64,000 nucleotides of DNA from positions 62,001-126,000 of the forward strand of contig NZ_JACSWB010000292.1 of assembly GCF_016888135.1 (NCBI RefSeq), read 5' to 3'. The notes below the pieces were generated by a model. That model saw only the letters and a list, made by a program, of their open reading frames with translations. It was not told where the DNA came from and did no database searches. The translations under genes and the position numbers were made by a program. Origin of the DNA: Leptolyngbya sp. CCY15150 (GTDB lineage: Bacteria > Cyanobacteriota > Cyanobacteriia > RECH01). This document shows, piece by piece, positions 24,560 through 35,593 of the stretch; the stretch's first letter is position 1, and each line of letters starts with the position of its first letter.

Positions 24560-27500
24560 CTACACCGTCACCCCTTCTAGCTCTTCATCGGTTAACTCAT
24601 AGAGCGATCGCAACTGACTAAGTTTCCGATCATCCGCAGCCCAAAAGCCGCGACCGTGAGCTTCTAGCATTCGTCCTACAATATTGCGAAACGCTTCGGG
24701 GTTAGCCCGCCGTAACTTCTCGGCCATCTCTGCATCAAGGGCATAGGTCTCGGCGGCTTGATCATAGACCCAGTGATCTTGGAAATCTGTCGTGCCGCTC
24801 CAGCCGATCAGAGCAGTCATGCGCTGGGAAATTTCGTAGGCTCCGCCAGAACCTTGGTCGGACATGGCTTCAGCCCATTTAGGATTAAGGAGCTTGGTGC
24901 GATATTCCATGCGCAGGAGAGATTCTAAACTGCGAGGGGTAGTGTCTTTGGAGAAGCTTTCCACGAAGCTAGCAGTGACTTTCTTGCCGCGTTTCTGTTC
25001 GGCTGCCTGTTTCAGCGCGCCGGTGTTAGCGTAATATTCCTGAATATCGGTTAAGCCATATTCCACGGAGTCGATCTGTTGCACAATGCCGTCGGTGGAC
25101 TGGAGTAAGATATCTAAAATTTCGGGGCGCGACTGCCCTTTATCGTGGCGACCATAGCTAAAGGTGTTGCGACCTTTCCAGGTGTCGGCTAGCTCTTTCC
25201 CGGTTTCCCAGTTGGAATCCACGACGCGATCGTTGACTAAGGAACCAAAGTCACCAGCGGGATTGGAAAAGAGACGGGCACAGGGATTTTCGACACCTTG
25301 AGCTTGGAGGGCGATCGCATGTTTGCGAATAAAGTTACGCTCAATCGGCTCGTCGGCTTGGGCGGCGCGCTGGAATAGATCGTCGAGTAACTCAATCACG
25401 TTGACGAAGCTATCGCGGAAGATGCCGGATAAGTTACCCAGGACATCAATGCGGGGATGATCGAGGTCGTCTAGGGAAATCAGGTCGTAGCGGACAATGC
25501 GGCCGGTGCCTTCTTTCACCGGTGCAGCTCCCACCAGTTCCAGTAAGATACCGATGGATTCGCCCTTGGTTTTGATCGTATCCAAGCCCCAGAGCATCAC
25601 CGCAATGGTTTCTGGATAGGTTCCCTGGGCGTCCTGGTGTTGGGCGATCAACTGGCGAGCGATCGCTTTCCCGCGTTCGTAGGCGGCGGGGGAGGGCATC
25701 CGGTAGGGATCGAGGGCGTGGATGTTACGGCCGGTGGGTAAGACGCCGGGGCCGTCGCGCAACAGATCGCCGCCGGGGGCGGGGGGAATATATTCGCCGT
25801 TGAGGCCGCGCAGTAGGTTGGTGAGTTCGTCAGTGGTTTGGGCCAGGCGGTGGGTGATCTCCTGGGCGATCGCCGCTTGGTCTTGATCATCGTCAGGGCG
25901 ATCGCCAAAGTAGGCGGATAAATAGCCCTGCACTTGGTCTGGATTTGGTGCTTCCCCGAGGATGTGCAATCCCGAAGAAAAGAGGCGGGCTTCGAGCACT
26001 TGCAGATAGTCGTAGAGCTTGACCAGGTAGTGGCGGAAGCGATCGCTGCTGAACATGCGGACGGTTTCAGGACTGAAGGCTAGGCCAAGGCGCTTGGCAT
26101 CGTCAAAGGGACAGTCGGCTTCTAGACCAGTATCCAGAACTTTTTTACAGATAATCTCGGTGAGTCCGTCGTTTTTCTCGGGATCCTCGCGATACTCGGC
26201 GATCAAATCCCGTAGGGTCACCAGTTCTTTATACAAACCAGCTCGACCGTAGGGCGGTACGTTGTGGGAAATCAGCACGCCGTAGCCCCGCCGCTTGGCC
26301 AGCATCGACTCGGAGGGATTATTGGCCGCATAGATATAAAGATGGGGCAGATTGCCTAGGAGGACGTCCGACCAGGAATAGCCAGTGTTGCCGAGGGGGG
26401 AGCCGGGCAGCCATTCCACCGTGCCGTGCATCCCAAAGTGGAGCACCACATCGGCTTGGAAGTCGTGCTGGAGCCATTGGTAGAAGGCGGCATATTGGGG
26501 ATGGGGCGTCAGATCTCGCTCAAACATCAGCCGCATGGGATCGCCCTGGAGACCCAGGGGCGGCTGCACGCCAATCCACAGATTACCCAACTGCACGCCG
26601 CCCAGCAGGTAGCGGCTATCCTCGGGATGTTCGCCGGTGAGGGTGCGAATGCCGCTCTGGGTGAGGGATTTCCACTGTTTTTCCACCCGGCGGGTGAGCA
26701 GGTAGCCCAGCCATTTCTCCAACTGGCGGGGGGCGACGGTGGTGGTTTGGCCATCGGTCAGCCGAGAGCCGGGGGGCATGGCGGAGACAAACAGATCGTC
26801 TGCGGCCTTCACTTGGGCAATCAGGGCTTCCCCATCCTCTGGTAGCGGGTCGTTGCCGAGATCGTACCCCTCAGATTCCAAGGCCCGTAGGACGTTCATC
26901 AGCGATTGAGGCACATTCAGCAGGGCGGCGGTGCCGGTTGCGCCGTAGCCGGGGGGAAAGCCGTAGAGAATAATCGCCAGCTTGCGATCGCTCTTGGGTT
27001 TGCGGCGCAGGGCAATCCATTGGTTCAGCCGACCCGTCAGCCGTTTCACCCGTTCGGGCACTAGGTAAATCTTGTCGCCCACCAAGCCGCCTAGGGGCAC
27101 CGGATCGATGGCTCCGTCGAGTTCGGGCAGGGCATAGAGCACCACGCTTTGCAGACCGCCGATACCCTGGCGTGTCCAGGAATGAATATCTTGAATCAGC
27201 AGCGGCGCGGAGACGACATAGGGCACATTTTTGGCACTGAGGATGCGCTTGGCTACCTCCACCTGCCGCCCGGCTTCCATGGATCCGGCCGGGCCGCCCA
27301 CCAGGGGAAAGCCAATGGTCGAGGTAATGGCATCCACCGTCACGGCATCCGTGGAGAGGGAGGGAAGGTCTACGGTGCCCTGCTGGCGCTGGGCCTGTTC
27401 GTGGGCGGTGGTCATCCAGTCGCGCACCGCTACGTGGCCTTCCACACCGTTAATAAAGATGGGAATGGGAATCAGCCCGGCTTGCTCAAAATGCCGGATC

Positions 27501-28264
27501 AGTTGGGGAATGTAGGGCTGGCGGGTGATCACATGCTTGCGGTAGAGCAGCAGACCGACGCGGGGAGCGGTGGCAGCTAGGGAAGATTGGCTCAGGTACC
27601 AGTCGAGGTAGGAGCGGGGGGATAGAAAATAGCCGTCGTAGTCGGGATGGAGCAGCCCCATGTTGGGGGTTTCCAGCATCGGCGGAATCTCGCCAACGGT
27701 TAGCCCTAGGTAGGTTTTGGCCAGGTACCCGGCCATAGCCGCCACGTTGTCGCTGCCGCCCGCATTCCAATAGCCGTAGATGATCAGCCAGTTGCGCAGA
27801 TCCTGCACCTTGCCCACGGGGATGTATTTCAGAAGCTTGGGGCCAACCTTGAGGAAGCTGATGTAGCCGGCCAGCTTGTCTTCCTCCCGCTGGCTGCCGC
27901 CAAACTTGCTAAGGATAAACTGCACCGGCTTGGGCATACCTTTAGGCTTGTCGCCGATGGCAAACTTGCCCAGTTGGGTGAGGCTCATCAGTTCCAAGGC
28001 CGACTCAAACACCAGGCGAATGGGAATCTGCTGTACCCGCTCCCGCAGCCAGAGGACTTGATCGTAGTCAAACATCAGGCTGGCGAAAAACACATCAGCA
28101 CCCTGGAGCGCCTGCTCAACCGCCTGGGGATCCGCTGCCAGATCGCGATCGCTAAACACCTGCATCTGTAGCTCAGGACAGCGATCGCTCACCTCTCGGG
28201 CCGCTTGGCGATAGAGATCGGCATTAAATGACTCAAACCCAGCGATTAACACGATGCGTTTCAT
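24560..28264 (-). CDS. Magnesium chelatase subunit H-like protein (ChlH paralogue)
   Basis: A 1234-residue CobN/ChlH superfamily protein. It begins MKRIVLIAGFESFNADLYRQ with the short N-terminal domain found in ChlH rather than CobN, then has the shared core ([111 protein letters not shown]). It ends ELTDEELEGVTV. It is about 95 residues shorter than the neighbouring ChlH and clearly diverged. It may insert Mg2+ into protoporphyrin IX under other conditions, or Co2+ in cobalamin synthesis; the ChlH-like N terminus favours the former. It is divergent from chlH. Confidence 0.88.
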   Translation of the reverse strand: MKRIVLIAGFESFNADLYRQAAREVSDRCPELQMQVFSDRDLAADPQAVEQALQGADVFFASLMFDYDQVLWLRERVQQIPIRLVFESALELMSLTQLGKFAIGDKPKGMPKPVQFILSKFGGSQREEDKLAGYISFLKVGPKLLKYIPVGKVQDLRNWLIIYGYWNAGGSDNVAAMAGYLAKTYLGLTVGEIPPMLETPNMGLLHPDYDGYFLSPRSYLDWYLSQSSLAATAPRVGLLLYRKHVITRQPYIPQLIRHFEQAGLIPIPIFINGVEGHVAVRDWMTTAHEQAQRQQGTVDLPSLSTDAVTVDAITSTIGFPLVGGPAGSMEAGRQVEVAKRILSAKNVPYVVSAPLLIQDIHSWTRQGIGGLQSVVLYALPELDGAIDPVPLGGLVGDKIYLVPERVKRLTGRLNQWIALRRKPKSDRKLAIILYGFPPGYGATGTAALLNVPQSLMNVLRALESEGYDLGNDPLPEDGEALIAQVKAADDLFVSAMPPGSRLTDGQTTTVAPRQLEKWLGYLLTRRVEKQWKSLTQSGIRTLTGEHPEDSRYLLGGVQLGNLWIGVQPPLGLQGDPMRLMFERDLTPHPQYAAFYQWLQHDFQADVVLHFGMHGTVEWLPGSPLGNTGYSWSDVLLGNLPHLYIYAANNPSESMLAKRRGYGVLISHNVPPYGRAGLYKELVTLRDLIAEYREDPEKNDGLTEIICKKVLDTGLEADCPFDDAKRLGLAFSPETVRMFSSDRFRHYLVKLYDYLQVLEARLFSSGLHILGEAPNPDQVQGYLSAYFGDRPDDDQDQAAIAQEITHRLAQTTDELTNLLRGLNGEYIPPAPGGDLLRDGPGVLPTGRNIHALDPYRMPSPAAYERGKAIARQLIAQHQDAQGTYPETIAVMLWGLDTIKTKGESIGILLELVGAAPVKEGTGRIVRYDLISLDDLDHPRIDVLGNLSGIFRDSFVNVIELLDDLFQRAAQADEPIERNFIRKHAIALQAQGVENPCARLFSNPAGDFGSLVNDRVVDSNWETGKELADTWKGRNTFSYGRHDKGQSRPEILDILLQSTDGIVQQIDSVEYGLTDIQEYYANTGALKQAAEQKRGKKVTASFVESFSKDTTPRSLESLLRMEYRTKLLNPKWAEAMSDQGSGGAYEISQRMTALIGWSGTTDFQDHWVYDQAAETYALDAEMAEKLRRANPEAFRNIVGRMLEAHGRGFWAADDRKLSQLRSLYELTDEELEGVTV

Positions 28265-28599
28265 GGCAGTCCCTAACGGTTCCAGCTACTTTGATCCTAG
28301 GCATAATTCCCAGCAATCGCCCAATCTCGCCCAAAAACGTGACCGATCCCCATCGGTGAAATCCAGAGCTGAAAAGACATGGGAGCGATCGCCCTTAACA
28401 TTGTTGCAATAAATTTACAATTAAATGAGTGCCTACTTCAGGATATGTCAAATATTGTAAATTTTTGTCTCAGTTTTTTTATCAAATTGTTTCAGATCTT
28501 AGGAGGGTGCGGTTTCTGACCTGGTTTTTCTGGTACAAACACTCAATAGTAGTGATTTGAGCAAGCCTCAATCTGGCAGCTTTACAGGAGCCTCACTGA
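28265..28599. promoter_or_regulatory. Divergent promoter region between the two chelatase H genes
   Basis: A 335-bp AT-rich spacer that must carry promoters for both chelatase genes. Long T runs lie at about 28455-28480. A clear AGGAG precedes the chlH ATG by 10 nt. I cannot assign -10/-35 boxes with confidence. Confidence 0.4.
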
Positions 28600-31500
28600 A
28601 TGTTCACTTATGTCAAGCCCGCGATCAGACACATTGAGCCGGAAAATCTTCAGAACCGTTCGCTGCTCAAGGTTGTCTATGTGGTGCTAGAGCCGCAGTA
28701 CCAAAGCGCCTTATCCGCGGCGGTTCGCTCGATTAACCAGAACAACCCCAATCTCGCCATCGAAATCAGCGGGTATCTGCTAGAAGAACTCCGCAGCCCA
28801 GAAAACTACGAAGCTTTTGAGAAGGACGTCGCCAACGCGAATGTCTTCATTGCCTCTTTGATTTTCATCGAAGAGCTTGCGGAAAAGGTGGTGACAGCGG
28901 TGGAGCCCCACCGCGATCACCTCGACGTGGCGGTGGTGTTCCCCTCCATGCCGCAAGTGATGCGCCTCAACAAGATGGGTACCTTCTCCATGGCCCAGCT
29001 TGGTCAATCCAAGAGCGCCATCGGCGAGTTCATGAAGAAGCGCAAGAAGCAGTCGGGCAGCAGCTTCCAAGACGCCATGCTCAAGTTGCTCAACACCTTG
29101 CCCAAGGTGCTGAAGTATCTACCCATGGACAAGGCCCAGGATGCTCGCAACTTCATGCTCAGCTTCCAGTATTGGCTGGGTGGCTCGGCGGAAAACCTGG
29201 AAAACTTCCTGCTGATGTTGGCCGACAAGTATGTCTTCAAAGACCAAGTATCCCAAGATGGGGAAGCTCTGCACTACCAAGAGCCGGTCACCTACCCCGA
29301 CATGGGCATCTGGCATCCCTTGGCTCCGCGCATGTTTGAGGATGTGCAGGACTATTTGACCTGGTATAACAGCCGTCCTGATATTTCCGATGACCTCAAA
29401 GATCCCCTCGTGCCCACGGTGGGCATGGTGCTGCAGCGCACCCACTTGGTCACCGGGGATGATGCCCACTATGTGGCCATGGTGCAGGAGCTGGAATGCA
29501 TGGGCGCACGGGTGATCCCGGTGTTTGCCGGCGGACTCGACTTCTCAAAACCCGTCGATGCCTATTTCTACTACCCCAATTCCCCCGGCAAGACCCTCGT
29601 CGATACGGTGATTTCCCTTACCGGTTTTGCCCTGGTTGGCGGCCCCGCTCGGCAGGATCATCCCAAGGCCATCGACGCCCTCAAGCGCCTCAACCGTCCC
29701 TACATGGTGGCGCTGCCCTTGGTGTTCCAAACCACCGAAGAATGGCAGGATAGCGACCTGGGTCTCCACCCGATTCAGGTGGCGCTACAAATTGCTATTC
29801 CCGAACTGGATGGAGCCATTGAACCGATCATCCTCTCCGGTCGCGATGGGGCCACGGGGAAAGCGATCGCTCTCCAAGATCGGGTTGAAGCCATCACCCA
29901 ACGGGCCATGAAATGGGCCACCCTCCGCCGTAAGCCCAAGGTGGATAAGAAGGTGGCGATTACCATCTTCAGCTTCCCGCCCGATAAAGGCAACGTGGGT
30001 ACTGCCGCCTACCTCGACGTGTTTGGCTCCATCTACGAAGTGGTGAAGGCGCTGAAGGGCAACGGCTACGACATTCAAGACCTGCCCGATTCGCCCCAAG
30101 CGCTGATGGAAGCGGTGATCCATGATGCCCAGGCCCAATACGCCAGCCCCGAGCTGAATGTGGCCTACCGCATGTCGGTGCCAGAGTATGAGGAGCTAAC
30201 GCCTTACCATAAGCGCTTGGAAGATAGCTGGGGCCCTGCGCCAGGACATCTCAACTCCGATGGTCAGAATCTGCTGATCTACGGTAAGTCCTTCGGCAAC
30301 GTGTTCATCGGGGTTCAGCCCACCTTCGGCTACGAAGGCGACCCGATGCGGCTGCTGTTCTCCCGTTCCGCCAGCCCCCACCATGGCTTCGCCGCCTACT
30401 ACACCTTCCTCGAACGCATCTGGCAGGCGGACGCGGTGCTGCACTTTGGCACCCACGGCTCCCTAGAGTTCATGCCGGGTAAGCAAATGGGCATGTCGGG
30501 CGAATGCTACCCCGATAGCCTGATTGGCACTATTCCCAACCTCTACTACTACGCGGCGAATAACCCTTCAGAAGCGACGATCGCCAAGCGCCGTAGCTAT
30601 GCCGAGACCATCAGCTACCTGACGCCCCCAGCCGAAAATGCTGGGCTGTACAAAGGTCTGAAGGAACTCAGCGAACTGATTGCCTCCTACCAAACCCAGA
30701 AGGAAAGCGGCCGGGCGATTCAAATCGTCAATGCCATTGTGGATAAATGTCGCTTGGTGAATCTGGATAAGGACATCGATCTACCGGAGGTCGAGGCCGA
30801 TCAGCTTTCCATGGAAGAGCGGGACAATCTCATCGGCAAGGTCTATATCCGCCTGATGGAAATTGAGTCGCGGCTGTTGCCCTGCGGTCTGCATATCATC
30901 GGTCAACCACCGACGGCAGAGGAAGCGATCGCCACCCTGGTGAATATCGCCAGCCTCGATCGCGCCGAAGATGATCTGCTGGGTCTACCGCGCATCATCG
31001 CCACCAGCATTGGCCGTAACTTGGATGATATCTACAAGAACAGCGATCGCGGCGTTCTAGAAGACGTGCAGTTGCTCTACGACATCACCCAAGCCACCCG
31101 CGTCACCGTGGCTGCCTTAGTTCAGGCCCAAACCGATGCAGAGGGTCGGGTGTCCTTGGTCTCCAAGCTCAACTTCTTCAACATGGGCAAGAAGGAGCCA
31201 TGGCTGCAGGCGCTGACCGATGCAGGCTACCCCAATGTGGATGTGGACGCCCTCAAGAAGCTGATGGAATATCTGGAATTCTGTCTGCAGCAGGTCTGCG
31301 CGGATAACGAGCTGGGCGCTCTGCTGAAGGCGCTGGAGGGTGAATACGTCATCCCTGGCCCCGGCGGCGACCCAATTCGCAACCCCGATGTCCTGCCCAC
31401 CGGCAAAAATATCCACGCTCTCGATCCTCAGTCCATTCCCACCACCGCTGCGGTGCAGTCCGCCACCATCGTGGTCGATCGCTTGCTCGATCGCCAACGG

Positions 31501-32589
31501 GCCGAAAATGGTGGAGCCTATCCCGAAACCGTGTCCTTCGTCCTCTGGGGCACCGACAACATCAAAACCTACGGTGAATCCTTGGCCCAGGTGATGATGC
31601 TGGTGGGTGTGCGGCCGGTGCCAGATTCCCTCGGTCGGGTGAACAAGCTGGAACTCATTCCCCTAGAGGAACTGAAACGTCCTCGTATTGACGTGGTGGT
31701 CAACTGTTCTGGGGTCTTCCGCGACCTGTTTATCAACCAAATGAACCTGTTGGATCGGGCTATCAAGATGGCCGCCGAATCCGATGAGCCCATTGAGATG
31801 AACTTTGTGCGCAAGCACGCCCTGCAGCAGGCAGAAGAGATGGGCATCCATCTGCGCCAAGCCGCTACCCGCGTATTTTCCAACGCCTCCGGTTCCTACG
31901 CCGCCAACGTCAACCTGGCCGTGGAAAACAGCACCTGGGAAAACGAGTCGGAACTGCAGGATATGTACCTGCGCCGCAAGGGCTTTGCCTTCAACTCCGA
32001 CAACCCTGGCATGATGGACGAGTCACGGGAGATCTTCGAAGCCTCCCTGAAGACCGTGGATGTCACCTTCCAAAACCTGGATTCGTCAGAAATTTCCCTG
32101 ACGGATGTGTCCCACTACTTCGACTCCGACCCCACCAAGGTGGTCGCCAATCTGCGCAAGGACGGCAAGACCCCGTCGTCCTTCATCGCCGATACCACCA
32201 CAGCCAATGCTCAGGTACGCAGCCTGTCAGAAACCGTGCGCCTCGATGCCCGCACCAAAATGCTCAATCCCAAGTGGTACGAAGGGATGCTCTCCCACGG
32301 CTACGAAGGCGTGCGGGAACTATCGAAGCGATTGGTGAACACGGTCGGCTGGTCGGCAACGGCGGGCGCTGTAGACAACTGGGTCTACGAAGATGTGAAC
32401 ACCACCTTCATGGAAGACGAGGAGATGCAAAAGCGGTTGATGAACCTCAACCCCCACTCCTTCCGCAAGATGGTGACCACGCTGCTGGAGGTCAACGGTC
32501 GTGGCTACTGGGAAACCAGCGAAGAAAACCTCGATCGCCTACGCCAGCTCTACCAAGAAGTGGAAGACCGCATCGAAGGCGTTGAGTAG
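28600..32589 (+). CDS. chlH: Magnesium chelatase subunit H
   Basis: Porphyrin-binding catalytic subunit of magnesium chelatase, which with ChlI and ChlD inserts Mg2+ into protoporphyrin IX, the first committed step of chlorophyll synthesis. At 1329 residues it has the standard cyanobacterial length. The N-terminal domain has [20 protein letters not shown] and [13 protein letters not shown], and the core carries [58 protein letters not shown] and [16 protein letters not shown]. It ends in an acidic [11 protein letters not shown] is preceded by AGGAG. It reads away from its paralogue; no chlI or chlD is near. Confidence 0.97.
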   Translation: MFTYVKPAIRHIEPENLQNRSLLKVVYVVLEPQYQSALSAAVRSINQNNPNLAIEISGYLLEELRSPENYEAFEKDVANANVFIASLIFIEELAEKVVTAVEPHRDHLDVAVVFPSMPQVMRLNKMGTFSMAQLGQSKSAIGEFMKKRKKQSGSSFQDAMLKLLNTLPKVLKYLPMDKAQDARNFMLSFQYWLGGSAENLENFLLMLADKYVFKDQVSQDGEALHYQEPVTYPDMGIWHPLAPRMFEDVQDYLTWYNSRPDISDDLKDPLVPTVGMVLQRTHLVTGDDAHYVAMVQELECMGARVIPVFAGGLDFSKPVDAYFYYPNSPGKTLVDTVISLTGFALVGGPARQDHPKAIDALKRLNRPYMVALPLVFQTTEEWQDSDLGLHPIQVALQIAIPELDGAIEPIILSGRDGATGKAIALQDRVEAITQRAMKWATLRRKPKVDKKVAITIFSFPPDKGNVGTAAYLDVFGSIYEVVKALKGNGYDIQDLPDSPQALMEAVIHDAQAQYASPELNVAYRMSVPEYEELTPYHKRLEDSWGPAPGHLNSDGQNLLIYGKSFGNVFIGVQPTFGYEGDPMRLLFSRSASPHHGFAAYYTFLERIWQADAVLHFGTHGSLEFMPGKQMGMSGECYPDSLIGTIPNLYYYAANNPSEATIAKRRSYAETISYLTPPAENAGLYKGLKELSELIASYQTQKESGRAIQIVNAIVDKCRLVNLDKDIDLPEVEADQLSMEERDNLIGKVYIRLMEIESRLLPCGLHIIGQPPTAEEAIATLVNIASLDRAEDDLLGLPRIIATSIGRNLDDIYKNSDRGVLEDVQLLYDITQATRVTVAALVQAQTDAEGRVSLVSKLNFFNMGKKEPWLQALTDAGYPNVDVDALKKLMEYLEFCLQQVCADNELGALLKALEGEYVIPGPGGDPIRNPDVLPTGKNIHALDPQSIPTTAAVQSATIVVDRLLDRQRAENGGAYPETVSFVLWGTDNIKTYGESLAQVMMLVGVRPVPDSLGRVNKLELIPLEELKRPRIDVVVNCSGVFRDLFINQMNLLDRAIKMAAESDEPIEMNFVRKHALQQAEEMGIHLRQAATRVFSNASGSYAANVNLAVENSTWENESELQDMYLRRKGFAFNSDNPGMMDESREIFEASLKTVDVTFQNLDSSEISLTDVSHYFDSDPTKVVANLRKDGKTPSSFIADTTTANAQVRSLSETVRLDARTKMLNPKWYEGMLSHGYEGVRELSKRLVNTVGWSATAGAVDNWVYEDVNTTFMEDEEMQKRLMNLNPHSFRKMVTTLLEVNGRGYWETSEENLDRLRQLYQEVEDRIEGVE

Positions 32590-32721
32590 TCTATGACAAG
32601 GAGGGTAGGGTCTGCCTACGGGTTGCCCCTACCCCAGCTTTGGCAGAAAATTTGACGCTGAAGGCGTCACCTGAATTACAATGTATGCTATTCTAGTTAA
32701 GCATTGTAATTCATTGCAATT

Positions 32722-32795
32722 CGGGGCGTAGCGCAGCTTGGTAGCGCACCACTTTGGGGTAGTGGGGGTCGTGGGTTCAAATCCCGCCGCTCCGA
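32722..32795 (+). tRNA. tRNA-Pro (anticodon GGG)
   Basis: A 74-nt cloverleaf: acceptor CGGGGCG/CGCTCCG (one G-U), D arm GCGC/GCGC, anticodon stem CCACT/AGTGG enclosing TTGGGGT so the anticodon is GGG, T arm GTGGG-TTCAAAT-CCCGC, discriminator A. Counting the seven loop bases decides GGG over TGG. Confidence 0.95.
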
Positions 32796-32802
32796 TTTTA
32801 AG

Positions 32803-32828
32803 AAATCTCGCATCACTGCGGGATTTTT
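32803..32828 (+). terminator. Intrinsic terminator after tRNA-Pro
   Basis: AAATCTCGC (32803-32811) pairs with GCGGGATTT (32818-32826) around a 6-nt loop, with one G-U pair, followed by further T residues. It starts 8 bp after the tRNA. Confidence 0.7.
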
Positions 32829-32922
32829 GATTTTTAAATCCTGCTAGGTAGGTGAACTCGGCATTGCAGAATAACAGTATGATTCCGCAACGCCGTCCCC
32901 AACCACCGTTCAAGCATCCCCC

Positions 32923-34383
32923 CTACAGCACCGGAGCTGATATCTTCACCGATGCCCAGATACGCTTGAGCAACTGTTCAAAAGGTTGCCAGTCATCATC
33001 CACAGTAATCGGCTCCCACACCGCTTCAATCTGCGATCGCAGCAGGATGGTATCGGGATTCCAGCGATTGAGCCTTGCCGCCACCGCCTCATGCTCTGCC
33101 GCAGCGATCGCCCTATGGTAGAGCGATCGCCATTCTTGGAGATGGGCTGGGTGAAATTGGGACTCATCCAGTTCACAGCCAGGCTGGGCGATCGCCCCAT
33201 TCAACATCAAGGATGCATCCTGCCACCACAGGGGCGACACCTGCTGCCGCAGCATCAGGAAAAAGGCATGGTAGCTGATGTCGCTGTCCACCAAAAGCTG
33301 GAGCGTCGTTTGCAGCAAAGGAATACCGAGGTCATCCGGCACATGCGCCAAGCCCAGTTTTTGCAGCATCAACCGCCGATACTCTGTGGTGAAGCGATCG
33401 CCAAATCCAGCTAAGGCATCCTTCATGACATCCGCCGACAGTACAGCCTTCAACGGCACCTGAAGCCGCTCTAGATTCCATACACAGGCCGCCGGTTGAT
33501 TAGCGTAGCAGTAGCGACCGCTGTAGTCAAAATAGGCGGCCGTGAAGCGAGGATCGTAGCGATCCAGGAAGGCATAGGGGCCGTAGTCAAAGCTTTCGCC
33601 GGTGATCGACATGTTGTCGGTGTTTAACACCGCATGGCAAAAACCCGTCATCATCCACTGGGCCGTCAAGTCCGCTGTCCGCTGCACCAGCTCTTGGTAA
33701 AACAACTCGTAGCGATCGCTCTCCTCCCAGAGATGGGGATAGTAGGTGACAATCACATGGTTGAGCAACCGCTGAATTAAGTCTGGACGCTGAATATAGT
33801 GCAGACGCTCAAAGGTGCCAAAGCGAATATGGGAACGGCTGAAGCGCACCATCACCGAGGCACGGGTGGGGGACGGTTCGTCACCCCGCCATAGGGAATC
33901 GCCGGTTTCCACCAAACTTAGGCAGCGAGAGGTGTTGACCCCCAGCACATGCAGCATTTCCGCCGCCAACACCTCCCGCACGCCGCCCTTCAGGGTGAGG
34001 CGGCCATCACCGCCTCGGGAGTAGGGCGTTGTCCCCGATCCCTTGGTACCCAGGTCGTAGAGATCGCCATCCGTACCCCGCACCTGACCGTATAAGAAGC
34101 CGCGACCATCCCCCAAAAAGGGATTATATTCCCCAAACTGATAGCCATGGTAGCGCAGGGCCAGCAGCGGTTCCCGTCCCTTAAAGGCTGCAAAGGCTTC
34201 GATAAAATCGCCATCGGTCACCGACTCAGGCGATAGCCCTAACCGGGGTAACAGGGCATCGTTACGAAAGCGCAGGATCTGCTGAGGAAAATCTGCAGCG
34301 GCGACCACATCATAGTAATCATCACCGATCGCTTCTAGGGCTGGCTCGTAGTCTAGATTGAGAAATGGGTTAGCAGAAACCAT
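32923..34383 (-). CDS. selO: Protein adenylyltransferase SelO (YdiU/UPF0061)
   Basis: A 486-residue pseudokinase-fold enzyme that AMPylates protein Ser/Thr/Tyr residues. Family sequences are present throughout: [55 protein letters not shown] (the glycine-rich nucleotide loop), [20 protein letters not shown] and [20 protein letters not shown] with the catalytic N/D pair, then [13 protein letters not shown]. The length is standard. In E. coli SelO modifies redox-linked proteins; targets here are unknown. It is divergent from the K+ channel gene and stands alone. Confidence 0.95.
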   Translation of the reverse strand: MVSANPFLNLDYEPALEAIGDDYYDVVAAADFPQQILRFRNDALLPRLGLSPESVTDGDFIEAFAAFKGREPLLALRYHGYQFGEYNPFLGDGRGFLYGQVRGTDGDLYDLGTKGSGTTPYSRGGDGRLTLKGGVREVLAAEMLHVLGVNTSRCLSLVETGDSLWRGDEPSPTRASVMVRFSRSHIRFGTFERLHYIQRPDLIQRLLNHVIVTYYPHLWEESDRYELFYQELVQRTADLTAQWMMTGFCHAVLNTDNMSITGESFDYGPYAFLDRYDPRFTAAYFDYSGRYCYANQPAACVWNLERLQVPLKAVLSADVMKDALAGFGDRFTTEYRRLMLQKLGLAHVPDDLGIPLLQTTLQLLVDSDISYHAFFLMLRQQVSPLWWQDASLMLNGAIAQPGCELDESQFHPAHLQEWRSLYHRAIAAAEHEAVAARLNRWNPDTILLRSQIEAVWEPITVDDDWQPFEQLLKRIWASVKISAPVL

Positions 34384-34579
34384 GGCGAGTCCAAAACAAC
34401 GGGCGGGGTATGGGTGTGCCGTACCCAGGCTATCCTCTCATGGACTTGCGCCCCAGATGGATAGAAATCTTACCCATGAAGCAATTGATAGAGCCCATGG
34501 TCAGCGATCGCCCCCAAATTCTCTGCTGCCGATGCTTTCATGGCACCATACGAACAGTACAAGAGACGATTGGTCGCCT

Positions 34580-35428
34580 ATGAATCCGCCGCCTTCTGCT
34601 CAGCCTGACCAGCCTGCCCCACTCACCCAAGTCTCCGAGACCATCCGCGAGTTGCTGCGAGAACCCGCCCTCAGTGACGCGATCGCTCAGGTGATCATCC
34701 AGCATTTGCAAGCCACGGGAGCGATCGCCGCCGACGAGCCCATGATCCACACCCAAGTCACCTCCCGCTATGGTGGTCTCACGGCCCTACGTCAGGTCAT
34801 GGGAGCGATCGCCCTGGTACTGTTGATTCTCTGTGGACGCAATACCCTGCAAGCCATTCAGATGGATTCCCCCAGTCATGCCCTAGGTCTATGGCTCTCC
34901 GGGATCTCCATTAGCAGTGGTCTAGGATTGGTTATCTTACTCATTCTGGAAGTGTTTCTAGGCGCAGGGAAAGAGCAGGAAGTCGAGCGACTCCAGGGAA
35001 CCATGCGGGTGCGAGACTATACCTTCACCCCCGCCATCAATCGCCTGCCTGTGGTTCTAGCGCTCTTATCCATCGGCTTTTCTGCAATTATCCTTGGCTT
35101 CTCCAGCCTGTATAGCGAACTGGTACGCCAAGATCCCAGCCATTTTTCTGGACTCGATCCAGGTTTGGTCGCCATCTATTTTGCCTTTGTCACCTTTTCC
35201 ACCGTTGGCTTCGGTGACATCCATGCCGTCTCTCTGATCGCCCGAGCTGCTGTGACCAGCGAAATAGCGATCGCCATGTTTTTTAGCTTGGTTGTACTGT
35301 CCACAACCCTATCCTGGATCACCGCCTACGAACGGCAGCAGCATGAAGAATTTATCAAGCAGCGCGTTCAGGGGCTCCAGGCTCCACCATCTGTGCCATC
35401 CAATACCTCAGCGTCATCTAGGCAATAA
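34580..35428 (+). CDS. Two-pore-helix type potassium channel-like membrane protein
   Basis: A 282-residue membrane protein with four hydrophobic segments: about 72-92, 105-130, 154-178 and 220-245. Between the last two is a pore loop FSTVGFGDIHAVS, where TVGFGD is a K+ selectivity filter. A Pro/Gln-rich cytoplasmic head precedes it and a short basic tail follows. I choose the ATG at 34580. The frame is open to 34358, but that would run into the selO promoter and start region, and the added residues look random. Regulator domains (RCK) are absent, so gating is unknown. Confidence 0.83.
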   Translation: MNPPPSAQPDQPAPLTQVSETIRELLREPALSDAIAQVIIQHLQATGAIAADEPMIHTQVTSRYGGLTALRQVMGAIALVLLILCGRNTLQAIQMDSPSHALGLWLSGISISSGLGLVILLILEVFLGAGKEQEVERLQGTMRVRDYTFTPAINRLPVVLALLSIGFSAIILGFSSLYSELVRQDPSHFSGLDPGLVAIYFAFVTFSTVGFGDIHAVSLIARAAVTSEIAIAMFFSLVVLSTTLSWITAYERQQHEEFIKQRVQGLQAPPSVPSNTSASSRQ

Positions 35429-35454
35429 GTCGCAAGGCTGTCACCAGAGTCGGG

Positions 35455-35520
35455 AGTGTTGCTGAATCACAGATGAACCTCAAGCTAGAAGCGCTATCCC
35501 CTACAAACGTCTGCGGAGTC
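35455..35520. repeat. Dispersed-repeat candidate (second copy)
   Basis: Carries GTGTTGCTGAATCA, then GATGAACCTC and ACAAACGTCT, in the same order as the stretch at 18589-18700. Outside those landmarks similarity is weak. Confidence 0.4.
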
Positions 35521-35593
35521 GTACTGCTATGGCATCCACCCTGGCGACTGTCCTAGAGCCAGCGGGTGTTGACTAGTGGGCATTCAAAGTTAT

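Noticed and set aside
34358-34579. Longer N terminus of the K+ channel gene
   Set aside because: It would start inside selO's start region; the added residues lack any structure, and a plausible ATG lies at 34580.
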